Assembly (NCBI GenBank): GCA_963921195.1
Contig: OY992537.1
Span: forward strand, 95,624,736-95,688,735
DNA: 64,000 bases
Reading direction: 5' to 3'
Source: Pegoplata infirma
Lineage: Eukaryota; Arthropoda; Insecta; Diptera; Anthomyiidae
Part shown: one piece after another, positions 21,949 through 32,480 of the stretch
How positions within the stretch are numbered: the stretch's first letter is position 1
How the letters are laid out: every line of letters begins with the position of its first letter
Notes under the pieces: model-generated
Databases searched by the model: none
Told to the model about the DNA's origin: nothing
Seen by the model: the letters and a program-made list of their open reading frames with translations, nothing else
Position numbers and translations under genes: made by a program

Positions 21949-23270
21949 TAGATTAATTCAAAAATATACAAAATAAAGGGGTTTTACTTTTTTTTATTGT
22001 TAAATCAATCATTATTTTGATTGACTTTAAATAAAAAATTGATCAAATTTTTGATCAAAATCGAAAAATGTTTGATTGAAAAAATGTTCAATCAATCACC
22101 TATAATTTGATGATTATACCAATCAATTTATACAATTTTCTTAATTGGAGGAATTTCAATCAAAATTATTGAATCCGTATTTTTGTTGATTGAAATTCGT
22201 TTCAAATTTTTTCTGTGCCGACATAGTCCCCACCACAAGTATTTGGATTATTACCGAAATTAATTTGGTAATTTTTTTTGAAAAGTTTGATATTATTCCT
22301 AATTGTGATTATGAATGTTTTGGATATGGTCATAGTCAGAGTCATAGAGTAATCTAACAAATGGCGTTTGAAAAAGTAGTAAACAAAATCCATATGGTAT
22401 TGTTTACGAAATTTTATCACAAATCGAAATGTGAGCGAGATGGAAGATACCAGTTTTACAGTGAGAATGCAGATTGTTTTTTGTCTCTCTTTGCTTTACG
22501 TTTGAACTTTAGTTTGGCATTGCCAGAATTTTCCAATTATCTTTGGTGATGCCAGATCTACAAAACGGTCGATGGATTACTATGTCACTATGGTCATAGT
22601 CCCCACAACTAATATGGGAATTATAACCGTGATGTTATGGGGATAATGTCCGTGGGGATTATGTGTCCTGTCACCCAATCGTGACCTCTGCTTCTTAAAG
22701 AATGAATTCTTTTTAAAGTCTGGATATTGAAAATACACTATCGATATACTAACGGTTTTTATTAGCAGGTTTGTTTGTAAAGATTAGTTTTTTAAGCCAT
22801 TCTTTGTAGCAATATGAGTTATTTTGGCTTGGTGTCTGTTGGTGTGGTTAAGTTTTTTTTATTTTTCCTTTATAAAGTCGTGATCTTTTGACTTTTTTTG
22901 TTGCGATTCTGAACTATTCATTTATGTGTTGGCCTAATTTTAATCCGTAATCTTTGTTGAGGTTTTTGGCAGCGACAGACAAGCAGCAATACTACAAAAT
23001 ATGTGCCGCAAATTTTAACTGCGTATTTTGAGAACTACAACAACACAAAAACCTTTGAATTTTACAAGAAACATTTTCTATAAAAATTTACTAAAAAATC
23101 ATTCCTTGTAGTCAAAAAATACAAAAAAAGTTTGTAAATTTACAAATTTTTTAGTAAAAATTACAAGAAACAGATAAAAATTAACAAACAAATACAAATT
23201 TACAAAAATTCTTATTAGATTTAAACAAAAAATAAAAATTGTTTAATTCGAACTTTAAATAAGTACTATA

Positions 23271-23545
23271 TTTTGAGTTGGGTTATTTTAGCTCGAGGTC
23301 ATTTTGCTTTACTAATTACACCATAATATTCTCATATAAAAAGTTTCAAGAAATTTATTTTTCTGTTTTAAATTTATTTATGTTAGTCATTTTTGCACAA
23401 CTTAACCGACAAGAGTTTCGATTTCAAGACTTTTTTGCTTAATAGTCTTGACAATATCATGACGAGATCGAAACAAATGAGCTAAGTCGTGCAAAAACAT
23501 TTTCTTGAAAATTATTATGTGAGAATACTAGAACGCTTGCCGGAA
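23271..23545 (+). repeat. Dispersed repeat family F, copy 2
   Basis: AGCTCGAGGTCATTTTGCTT and TTAAATTTATTTATGTTAGTC are inverse to the 17580-17770 copy. It is non-coding. Confidence 0.5.
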
Positions 23546-23599
23546 CTTCGTACCCTATGAAATTGAATGGAAAATATTTTGAGTGAAAAAAAATGTTTT

Positions 23600-25330
23600 A
23601 AAAAATAATTAAGAACGAAAAGTACCAAAAGTACCCTTTTTTATCCCTTTTACCACCCTTAGAAAAGTAATTTCCAAAAAGTACTTTTTCAATGATAAAA
23701 TAAAAGGTACCAAAAGTACTCTTTTTAACCCCGTTTATCCCCTACAATCCAAATTTTTTATGAAAATTATTTCAGGAAATAAAAAAGTACGAAAAGTTAA
23801 CATTTTTACCCCTTTTCCCCTTACCTTACCTTAGAATCAATATTGGCAAAAACACAACTATATTCAAAATTTAAAGTTTCTAGGAACACTACTTTGGGAA
23901 GTATGAAAAGTACCAAAAGTATACTTTTTTACCATTTTTGTCCTCCTTTAGAAACAAAATTTGCGAAAAAAAAATTTTTTCTGAATATTTTTCCACCAAT
24001 CCTACATTCGAAATTTTAAGTTTTTGGAACCATAAACTTTTCTCCCTTTGTTAAAATGTTTTTTTTTTTATCGAAGGATCCTACATTCAAAATTTCAAGT
24101 GTCTAGAATCACTATATCAGGAAATATAGAAAGTGCCAAAAGTACACTTTTTGAGCACTTTTAGACCCACAGAAACGCAATTTTCAAAAAGTACTTTTTG
24201 CAGAATGTTTTTTCACTGTAGATCTACAGTACAATTTCAGGAAATATAAAACGTACCAAGAGTACATTTTTGACCCTGAAATAATGTTCATAAAGACTTG
24301 ATTTTTAGAATGAAGAATCCTCCATCGAAACAAACATTCTGAATAAAGATTTTAAGGAATTTCTAATACTTAGAGGGTAAAAAGGGGTAGAAATTGTATT
24401 TTGGTACTTTTTTGATATCCTAAAATAATGGTCATAACAACTTGATTTTTAGAATGAAGGATCCTTTATCGAAACACAACATTCTGAATGAAGACTTTAG
24501 CAATTTCTGATACTAATAGGGTAAAAAGGGGTAAAAATTGTACTTTGGTACTTTTTTGATATCCTGAAAAAAATGTCATAAAAACTTGATTTTTAGAATG
24601 AAGGGTTCTCCATCGAAACAAAAAATTGTGAATAAAGATTTTAAGGTATTTCTGATACAAAAAGGGTAAAAAGGGGTAAAAATTATACTTTGGTACTTTT
24701 TTGATATCCTGAAATAATGGTAATAAAAACTTGACTTTTGTAATGAAGGATCCTTTATCAAAACGAAACATTTTAAATAAAGACTTTAAGGAATTTCTGA
24801 TACTAATATGGTAAACAGGTGGAAAAATTGTACTTTGGTACTTTTTTGATATCCTGAAATAATGTTCATAAAATCTTGATTTTTGCAATGAAGGATCCTC
24901 CATCGAAACAAAAGATTCTGAATAAAGACTTTAAGGAATTTCTGATACTAAGAGGGTAAAAATTGGATAAAAATTGTACTTTGGTACTTTTTTGATATCC
25001 TAAAATAATGAGCATAAAAACTTGATTTTTTGTATGAAGGATCCTCCATCAAAACGAAACATTTTAAATAAAGACTTTAAGGAATTTCTGATACTAAGAG
25101 GGTAAAAAGGGCGTAAAAATTGTACTTTGGTACTTTTTTTGATATCGTGAAATAATGTTCATAAAAACTTGATTTTTTGTATGAAGGATCCTCCATCGAA
25201 ACAAAACATTCTGAATAAAGACTTTAAGGAATTTCTGATACTAAGAGAGTAAAAAGGGCTGAAAATTGTACTTTGGTATTTTTCGACTTTCTAAAGAAAT
25301 GGTATTAAAAACCTGAAATTTTAAATCCAG
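23600..25330. repeat. About 145-bp satellite, locus 1
   Basis: At least seven clear units start with the GAAGGATCCTCCATCGAAAC segment near 24313, 24457, 24599, 24743, 24890, 25036 and 25183, giving a period of 142-148 bp. Each also has GGTAAAAAGGGGTAAAAATT, TACTTTGGTACTTTTTTGAT and ATAAAAACTTGATTTTT. More diverged units fill 23600-24300. The phrase order matches 30735-31640 and 50460-50880. Confidence 0.8.
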
Positions 25331-25691
25331 CAAAAAAAATGTTTTGATTTTTTTTTAATGTTTCGATTCTAAGGGAGCAAGAAGGGCACACAAATGGAAA
25401 ACTGGTACTTGTTTATAACTATTGAGCTAAAGACCACATAACCTTAACATTATAAAAGAATAAGCCAAAATGTTCTCATGATCTACAATAAATCTCAGAT
25501 TCATTACCTTAAATATACCGTTTCTTAATTATCAAAACCAAAAAAAAAAAAAAAAATAAAACTAATTTCTTAGGACATGTGTGATTAACACTAAATCTAA
25601 AATGAAGATCTCAAATATCAACAACATTTCCTTTTTATTTTTTTATTCAAAAACCTTTACCTACCCTCTTCTTTTAATTTTTTTTTCTTAC

Positions 25692-25824
25692 CTTGTCTTA
25701 TGGCACGTATCCAATCCAAACGTTCTTTATCACTACTTGCTACCAAATACAGAGTATATTGAGGAACAGTACGTTGAGATTGATCATCTGAAGATTCACA
25801 ATAACCTACTTGAAAAGTATAACC
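25692..25824 (-). CDS. Btk29A: Btk29A-type Tec kinase, coding exon: PH domain C-terminal part
   Basis: A 133-nt exon of 44 codons plus one base. It opens GYTFQVGYCE, has a polar loop, then YTLYLVASSDKERLDWIRAI, and ends RQ plus a G. This is the usual end of a PH domain: a beta strand YTLYLVA, then the C-terminal helix with the invariant Trp (residue 38 of the exon). The acceptor is TTTTTAG, and the donor is GTAAGA at 25691-25686. The split codon G|TT joins exactly with the 10478-10332 exon to give Val, so the peptide reads IRQVCEDTNTPKSY across the junction. Its length and content match the region before the BTK motif in Tec kinases. The loop between the two PH strands is short here. Confidence 0.9.
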
Positions 25825-25971
25825 CTAAAAATACAAAAAAAAAATAAAATAAAACCAAACCAGACATATAAGATAAAAAAATCGTACAACATATTAAATT
25901 AAAATCAAATAAAAAAAATCTTTAGAAAAGAAAAAATAAAAAAAAAATTCAACAACAAAAAAGGTACTCAC
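25825..25971 (-). other. Short intron of the Tec kinase gene
   Basis: A 147-nt intron between the two PH exons. It starts GTGAGT and ends in a TTTTTAG acceptor. It is AT-rich and has no repeat that I recognise. It is phase 0. Confidence 0.88.
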
Positions 25972-26067
25972 ATCCGGTGCAAAAGGATCACCGCCCTCAC
26001 CATTCACTGTTGCTGTTTCAACAAGTCTAACACCTTTAACAGGTATACGACCACGTTCGCGACGACG
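25972..26067 (-). CDS. Btk29A: Btk29A-type Tec kinase, coding exon: middle of PH domain
   Basis: A 96-nt internal exon of 32 codons starts in phase 0. It reads RRRERGRIPVKGVRLVETAT, followed by an acidic/glycine stretch ending DPFAPD. The acceptor is a pyrimidine-rich tract ending in AG just above 26067, and the donor is GTGAGT at 25971-25966. In Tec-family kinases (Btk, Tec, Itk) this part of the N-terminal PH domain carries the basic lipid-binding strand and the GxI-V-VE strand. The kinase acts in the cytoplasm and at the plasma membrane downstream of phosphoinositides and Src kinases. The next exon follows 147 nt later and continues the domain in frame. The upstream exon, encoding the PH start, was not found in the window, so it must lie beyond 64000 or have been missed. 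The family call rests on the three exons together. Confidence 0.9.
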
Positions 26068-26252
26068 CTAAAAAGAAAAAGAAGAAAAAAAGGAAAAATG
26101 TTAAAAAAAAAATTAAAATTGTGATGAACATATTATAAAGCAAAAGCGTGGAAATTATTTGTAAGAGAAAAAGTTCTTAGGATAATTCTTTTTTAATTAC
26201 ACTGTGCAACAAATAAAGACTTTTTAAAAAATACAAGAATTTGACTATATAG

Positions 26253-26428
26253 CAGTGGTGCGCACACACATACTATAACATTTATGCTTGTGTGGGTAGT
26301 AGCAAGCGAAAAGTCAACAAATTTGCTCAAGCAACAGAATTTTTTAGTGTACGTGAGTCGACTGCGCACAAGCAGCATTTTTTAGCCTATTCCCGCGGGA
26401 ATAGGAATTACATAAATGATCATCACTG
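26253..26428 (+). mobile_element. 176-bp hAT MITE, CAGTGGTGCGCA ends, copy 1
   Basis: Ends CAGTGGTGCGCA and ATGATCATCACTG. A perfect 8-bp target duplication CTATATAG lies at 26245-26252 and 26429-26436. The interior holds CCTATTCCCGCGGGAATAGG, a perfect palindrome, and TGTGTGGGTAGTAGCAAGCG. The opposite-orientation copy is 57445-57612. Confidence 0.9.
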
Positions 26429-26449
26429 CTATATAGCTTCGATTATACT

Positions 26450-26572
26450 ACCAAAAGGTACATTTTAAAAAATTCTCTGTCCAATCAGCAGAAAAATCTG
26501 CGTGTAAAAAAATCTAGCGCTGAACTAAAAAAAGCCTTGAGGGTTTCATTGCGTAAAATGACACCTTTTGGT
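26450..26572. mobile_element. Small inverted-repeat element, ACCAAAAGGT ends
   Basis: ACCAAAAGGTACATTTTA and AAAATGACACCTTTTGGT are inverted termini about 123 bp apart. It is a probable MITE. No target duplication was identified. Confidence 0.5.
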
Positions 26573-26622
26573 TTCATCCCATTCCGATTCGGGAAGTTCG
26601 ATTTCTATCACTGTGTTATTAG

Positions 26623-27307
26623 CAGGGAAACCAAAAATATGCTCTAAAAAACACGTTTTATGCGCTTAAAAAATGTCCTTAAAAACGGAAAATATGCTCT
26701 AAAAACTATAAAAATATGCCCTTAAAAAAAAATGTCCCCTTTTTGCGGTGTTTTTTTACAATTTGTTAGAGAATAAACCCTTTAAATACCGTTATGTGCG
26801 GTAGTTAGAGGGTTAAATATGTTCTACAAACATATTTGCCTTAATATTTTCTACCAAGTTGCTCAATCTAAAGAAAGCATAGTTTCATATACCGATATGA
26901 AGCACGAACAGGCCAAAAGGGGAATCAATCGTCACAATTCCGTAATTGTTGAAAAAAAAACATCCTTGTAGGACAAAAAATTTAAAAATAAATGTTGTCA
27001 TAAAAAAAATGGAAAAAAATTCTCTTAAAATTGAAAACAATGCTCTAAAAATGTAAAAAATGCTCTAAAAAGTGGAAAAATGCTCTAAAAATTGAAAATA
27101 TGCTCTAAAAATATGCTCTTATCCTAAAATATGCTCTTAAACCTAAGATATGCAAAAATATGCTCTTAAGGCTAAAATATGCAAAAATATGCTATAACAA
27201 ATCGATGCCAGATTTCTTAAAAACTTCTGAAACGGATAAATGCCTTACCCATTTATCAATAAAATGCACAGGAAAAAACATGATACTTCATATTTTTGGT
27301 TTCCCTG
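26623..27307. mobile_element. 685-bp hAT-type element rich in AAATATGCTCT
   Basis: Perfect termini CAGGGAAACCAAAAATATG and its inverse. The 8-bp target duplication GTTATTAG is at 26615-26622 and 27308-27315. Both subterminal regions carry many ATATGCTCTTAA / ATATGCAAAA motifs, the kind of repeated site bound by hAT transposases. No transposase frame is present. Confidence 0.9.
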
Positions 27308-27726
27308 GTTATTAGTCTCAATCGTTTTAATTGTTTAAAAAACGAAAAAAAATAAGACTTCGAAAAAAAACTTAAGAAAGTTTTCTTGAAAAAAAGCATA
27401 ACAGCAAACTTTTACTGTAAAATTACAAAATAATCTGCTAAAAATACATTTAAAATTATTAAAAATAAACACTTTGATAATAAACTAGTAAGAGTGTTAA
27501 ATGCGGCTGTGCCGAAAAAAAATCGAGTTTTCTAATCCTCTTGGTCCAAGTGCAGGTCTATGAAAATAATATGACATAAAAATGTTACATTTGTTGAGAA
27601 AAAATTAAAAAAAAATGTGTTTTCAGGGTTTTTTTTAGTTCTTCAAGGGGAACTTGTTTCCCCCTAGTCCGATTATGTCCATCTTCGAACATAACCTTAC
27701 CAGTAACATAAGAGATATTCTTGCCA

Positions 27727-28138
27727 CACACAAAAAATTTTCAATAAATCTATTGATCAACAACATTTAAATGAGTCAATCAATGTTTTGATTAAAACTT
27801 TTGTTATTTTCTTTAACTGTTGAATTACAAATTTTCAAAATATACATACAAAATAATCGGATTTTACTTTTTTTTTGTTGGCAACATATTGGAAAGCAAA
27901 AATGAAAAATTTGATGATAATTTTGTTTATTAAGTATTTTGATTGACTATAAATAAAAAATTTATAAAATTTTTTATCAAAATCGAAAAAATGTTTGACT
28001 GAAAAAATGTTCAATCAATCACCTAAGTACAATTTGATGATTGGTATAACAATTTTTTTAATTGGAGGAATTTCAATCAAAAAATTGATTCAATCCGAGT
28101 CTTTGTTGATTGAAATTCGTTTCAAATTTTTTTTTGTG
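27727..28138. mobile_element. CACACAAAAAATT element, copy B
   Basis: 412 bp. It starts CACACAAAAAATTTTC and ends TTTTTTTTTGTG, flanked by CA on both sides. It is inserted in the ATACCCTCC element. It matches copies A and C and lacks the satellite block. Confidence 0.7.
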
Positions 28139-28330
28139 CAGACGGACGGGCAGACGGACATCGCTAGAATGTCTTAGATTCTATCAAGGATCAATAATAT
28201 ACAGTGGGCGACAATACATTGGAAACTTTTTTATAGTAGATGTAATTTGTTAACAACAAAGTTAACAATACTAAACGTTATTATTATGAAATGAGTATTA
28301 TTTTAAAAAAAGTTATGTAGGTAATTTATA

Positions 28331-29005
28331 AAGCTTTAATTTAAGCTTAATGGCGTCCAGATTGAGTAAATAGTAAATGTGCTACGAGGGTCGATCTGGA
28401 AATTGTAATTATTTATAGACATTTTTTAAAAAAAATTTTAAAAATATTTCCAAATCGATTTTCTCCAGGTTCAAACATAAAAAATTTAAAAAAAGGTACA
28501 ATAGATTTTATTCAGTGATCAAATAATTTTTCGAACAACCCAAACAAACAGTGAAATTTTTTAAGTACAGTAGAAAAAAATCCACATTTTTTAACCTCCA
28601 ATTCTTTTGACCACCAGTTTTTTGTAAACAAAGAAAAGATGTTATTGTTTATTAATTTTCGTACACCTAAATGTACAGTAATGAAATATTAAATTAATTA
28701 AAATTTTTCTTTGTTTACAAAAAATTGGTGGTCAAAAGAATTGGAGATCAAAAAATGTGGATTTTTTCAACTGTACTTAAAAAATTTCACTGTCGGTTTG
28801 GGTTGTTGGAAAAATTATTTGTTCACTGAATAAAATCTATTGAACCTTTCTTTGAAATTTTTAATGTTTGAACTTGATGAATCGACTTGGAAATATTTTA
28901 AAAAAATGTTCTAAAAAATGTCTATAATTTCATTTTCCAGATCGACCCTCGTAGCATCTTTATTATTTACTCAATCTAGACGCCATTAAGCTTAAATTAA
29001 AGCTT
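28331..29005. repeat. 675-bp near-perfect palindrome
   Basis: Left arm 28331-28638 and right arm 28707-29005 are inverted copies with about 70 bp between them. Matching segments include AAGCTTTAATTTAAGCTTAA, CGAGGGTCGATCTGG, CAAACAGTGAAATTTTTTAAG and GGTGGTCAAAAGAATTGGAG. The transcript would fold into a long hairpin. No coding frame. Confidence 0.85.
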
Positions 29006-29048
29006 AACACACGGAATGACAAAGTGAGTATACCACCATACTGTGGTT

Positions 29049-29280
29049 TTCTTGAAAAAAGAATGACAGTAAACTATTTCTGTATAATTGAAAAATAATA
29101 ATAAGTATGTTCAAAAATATTTTGAAATTCAGTAAACAGAATCAGTAAGAAAAATTTCTGTTATTTTGTAAAACTGAATGACAGTGATTTTAATAAAAAT
29201 ATCAATTTTATCAGAAAAAATTACTGAAAGTTTGCTAAATCAAATTAAAAGTTGTTTTAAAGATTTTTTGACAGAGTTTT
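29049..29280 (+). repeat. Dispersed AT-rich repeat with CAGTAAAC motifs
   Basis: Its blocks (GAATGACAGT, TTCAGTAAACAGAATCAGTA, TTTGTAAAACTGAATGAC) occur inverted at 50960-51110 and weakly at 27390-27480. Class unknown. Confidence 0.5.
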
Positions 29281-29965
29281 TCGTAATGGTTTTTATTGGG
29301 AACTTTGTCGTTAACTAATTTTATCTACTGTAGACATGTACACTTTCTTTTGACGCTCGCTGTATATTAAAAAAAAAAAAATTGGACTAAATTAACCCTA
29401 CTTTGCCAAAAATAAGGAAAAAAATGGGTTGTATTACATTTTACTTTTTATAAGCATTTTGTGTATTCCGCACAAACTTAAAACCTTCAACGACTTTTAG
29501 TAAAATCTGAAGCAGAAAATATTCGTAAAACATTTTAACCTGTTAACCCAGCAAAACTTAGATTACCAAATAAGGTATAAAATAAGGTATAGGATCTCTT
29601 ATTTTATACATTGCAGCATTGATGATTTTAACAGGCGATGAGACTCAAAGTAATGCATCCACATTATCACAAAGAATACCAGTAAGGTATAAAATAAGTC
29701 ATAAATTTATAACGGAGAATACGAGTAAGGTGTAAAATATATGATATTTTATAGGTTACGAGAAATGAAATAATATAGCATACCAGAAGATAATATATAA
29801 GGTGTTACGAGTAGTGAAAAAGTAATTATACCCTCCACTCTGGTGATAGAGGGTATATATAAGTTTGTCATTCCGTATGTAACACATTGAAATATTGGTT
29901 TAGGACCCCATAAAGTATATATATTCATGATCCTTGATCGATTTTAAGTCGATCTAACGATGTCC

Positions 29966-29966
<1 letters not shown>

Positions 29967-30051
<85 letters not shown>

Positions 30052-30075
30052 TCGTCCGTCTGTCTGTCTGTCTGT
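29967..30075 (+). repeat. (GTCT)n microsatellite
   Basis: More than twenty tandem GTCT units follow GATGTCC, the usual site of shorter GTCCGTCTGTCC runs in this element family. Confidence 0.95.
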
Positions 30076-30734
30076 TGAAATCACGTTTTTGGCAATAATC
30101 CGGAACCGATTTTAACGCTTGGGGTACCAAAAGTTGCGGAATTTATCCAGGCAAAAACTAGTGTATTTTTTTTTGAAATCGGTTAAGTACTTTAAAAGTT
30201 ATGAGTGAATTACTGAAAAAACTCTTAGTGATTTTCATCATAACCCTAAATTAATTCATATTTTGTGTAGATACATACATAACAAAGAATACGGAAATGA
30301 AAAAAAAACGGAGAAAAAGAAAAAAATGTTTACAAAAAAACTTTAAAATATGTAAAACAAAATCTAAATTTAATTAAAAAAAAGTTCGTTAAGTAATAAT
30401 AAAAAAATTAATTGTTATTTTTATGTACAAAGCATGTGTGTGTGTCCGTTTTTTTGCATCGTCATATTAACGGGGTTGCCAGACTTTTTTTGGCTTTGTC
30501 GCAAACTCGGATGTAAAATATCGCCAAAATTCAATTTTGTTCAGATTTCTTAAAAAAAAAATATTTTTATTTAAAAAAAATAAATTTTGTTAAATAATAA
30601 AAGACAGAAATAAACTTTATGGCAAAAATCGCCCAAATCCGGAAAATCTATATATATAAAAGAGTAATGTGACTGACTGACATACTCATTCATCATCGCC
30701 CAGCCCAAACCACTAAAGTTAGAAACTTGAAATT

Positions 30735-31640
30735 TGGACTGTAGGTTGACGTCCCGGAATAAAGATCCACTAAGGCTGGATTTTTGCCAATGTTGATTCT
30801 AAGGGGGTAAAATGGGTAAAAAACTGTACTTTTGGTGCTTTTTATGTCTCCCGATATAATGGTCATAGAAACTTGAAATTTGGACTGTATGTTACCCTCC
30901 CGCAATATAGATCCATTATGGCTGGAGTTTTGCCAATGGTAAGGGGGTAAAAAGGGTAAAAAAACTGTACTTTTGGTACTTTTTAAATCTCCTGATATAA
31001 TGATCATAGAGACTTGAAATTTGGACTGTATGTTCACCTCCCGGAATATAGATCCATTAAGGCTGGATTTTTGCCAGTGTTGATTCTAAGGGGGTCAAAA
31101 GGGTAAAAAAAATACTTTTGGTGCTTTTAATATCTCCTGAAATAATGGTCATAGAAACTTGAAATTTGGACAGTATGTTCACATCCTAGAATATATGTAG
31201 ATCCAGTACGGCTGGATTATTGCCAATGTTGATTCTAAGAGGGTAAAAAGGGAAAAAATCTGTACTTTTGGTACCTTTTATATTTCCTTAAAAAATTGTC
31301 ACATAGACTTGAAATTGGTACTGTATGTTCACCTCCCGGAATATAGATCCCCTAAGGCTGGGTTTTTGCCAATGATGTTTCTAATAGGGTAAAAAGGGTA
31401 AACATATGTACTTTTGTTACATTTTATATTTCCTTAAATAATGGTACTAGAAAATTGAAATTTGCAATGTCGGTTTACCTTCCGGAAAAAAGATTCACTA
31501 AGGCTCGGGTTTTGTCAATGTTGATTCTACGGGGGTAAAATGGGTAAAATAGTACTTTTGGTACTTTTTTTTTATTTACTGAAATAATGGTTATTCAAAC
31601 CTGAAATTTAGAATGTAGGATCCTTTAGTGAAATAAAACA
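30735..31640. repeat. About 145-bp satellite, locus 2
   Basis: Six units are marked by CTCCCGGAATATAGATCCA near 30751, 30895, 31036, 31181, 31329 and 31473. Each has GATTCTAAGGGGGTAAAA, TACTTTTGGTACTTTTTA and CATAGAAACTTGAAATTTGG. It is related to 23600-25330 but with a distinct subfamily sequence. Confidence 0.8.
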
Positions 31641-31689
31641 TTTTGGAACAAGTACTTTCTGAAAATTCAGTTCCGTTTTCAAAAAGTAC

Positions 31690-32480
31690 CTTTTATAAAA
31701 GGTTCCTTTATAAAAAGTACTTTTTATAAAAAGAACCTTTTATGAAAAATACCTTTTATAAAAAGTACCTTTTATAAAAAGTGCCTTTGATACAAAGTAC
31801 CTTTTATAAAAAGTACCTTTTATAAAAAGTACCTTTAATAAAATGTATCTTTTAAAGAAAGTACCTTTTATTAAAAGTACCTTTTATAAAAAGTACCTTT
31901 CATAAAAAGTACCTTTTAAAAAAAGTACCTTTTAAAAAAAGTACCTTTTATAAAAAGTACGTTTTATAAAAAGTACCTTTTATAAAAAGTACCTTTTATA
32001 AAAAGTACCTTTTATAAAAAGTTCCTTTTATAAAAAGTACCTTTTATAAAAAGTACCTTTTATAAAAAGTAGCTTTTAAAAAAGTAGCTTTTAAAAAAAG
32101 TAGCTTTTAAAAAAAGTACCTTTTATAAAAAGTACCTTTTATAAAAAGTACATTTTATTAAAAGTACCTTTTATAAAAAGTACCTTTTATAAAAAGTACC
32201 TTTTATAAAAAGTACCTTTTATAAAATTACTTTTTATAAAAAGTACCATTTATAAAAGTACCTTTTATAATAAGTACCTTTTATAAAAAGAACCTTTTTT
32301 TATAAAAAGTACCTTTTTTTATAAAAAGTAAATTTTTTTATAAAAAGTACCTTTTTTTATAAAAAGTACCTTTTATAAAAAGTACTTTTTATAAAAAGTA
32401 CCTCTCATAAAAAGTACCTTATATAAAAAGTACCTTTTATAAAAAGTACCTTTCATTAAAAGTACCTTTTATTAAAAGTA
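31690..32480. repeat. 16-bp satellite AAAGTACCTTTTATAA
   Basis: About fifty near-identical tandem units, with some longer poly(T) variants at 32290-32370. It abuts the 145-bp satellite whose units contain AAAGTACTTTTGGTAC, so it could have grown from that motif. Confidence 0.9.

Larger units (their letters stand above)
20267..22217. mobile_element. CACACAAAAAATT element, copy A, carrying a satellite insert
   Basis: It starts CACACAAAAAATTATTGGC and ends CAAATTTTTTCTGTG. The flanks match copies B (27727-28138) and C (60928-61408) in order: TCTATTAATCAACAAAATTT, TTTTTGTTATTTTCTTTAAC, AAATATACAAAATAA, GTTGATTGAAATTCG. Copies B and C lack the 1.5-kb satellite block at 20428-21948. Confidence 0.75.
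20245..22674. mobile_element. Element with CATAATCCCCAC ends, outer layer of a four-level nest
   Basis: GTGACATTACATAATCCCC on the left faces GGGGATTATGTGTCCTGTCAC on the right. Internal motifs CATAGTCCCCAC (22224, 22590) repeat the terminal core. It carries the CACACAAAAAAT element at 20267-22217. The target duplication is not clear, so the outer boundaries are good to a few bases. Confidence 0.65.
10479..25691 (-). other. 15.2-kb repeat-filled intron of the Tec kinase gene
   Basis: This intron separates the PH-domain exon from the BTK-motif exon. Its donor is GTAAGA at its right end and its acceptor is at its left end. It is phase 1. Most of its length is transposon relics and satellites, which are listed separately. 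No other exon was recognised inside it. Stretches 10479-11020, 17771-18131, 19012-19473, 22675-23270 and 25400-25691 are AT-rich and show no clear feature. Confidence 0.85.
27488..29046 (-). mobile_element. ATACCCTCC dispersed element, copy 5, split by inserts
   Basis: It starts ACTAGTAAGAGTGTTAAAT with GCGGCTGTGCCG, continues to GAGATATTCTTGCCA, is interrupted by 27727-28138, resumes CAGACGGACGGGCAGACGGA up to 28200, then after the palindromic block ends CACACGGAATGACAAAGTGA near 29046. A segment of about 35 bp (TTTATGGGGTCC...) is missing. Confidence 0.65.
28202..29368. mobile_element. Tc1-like termini enclosing a composite
   Basis: CAGTGGGCGACAATACATTG on the left and TTGACGCTCGCTG on the right, both next to TATA, resemble Tc1/mariner termini. 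The subterminal TAGATGTAATTTGTTAAC and GTTAACTAATTTTATCTAC blocks are also inverted. Between them lie a large palindrome and the tail of an ATACCCTCC element, so the history is not simple. Confidence 0.5.

Noticed and set aside
24466..24903. 145-codon frame in the 145-bp satellite
   Set aside because: The protein repeats with the satellite unit and has no known domain.
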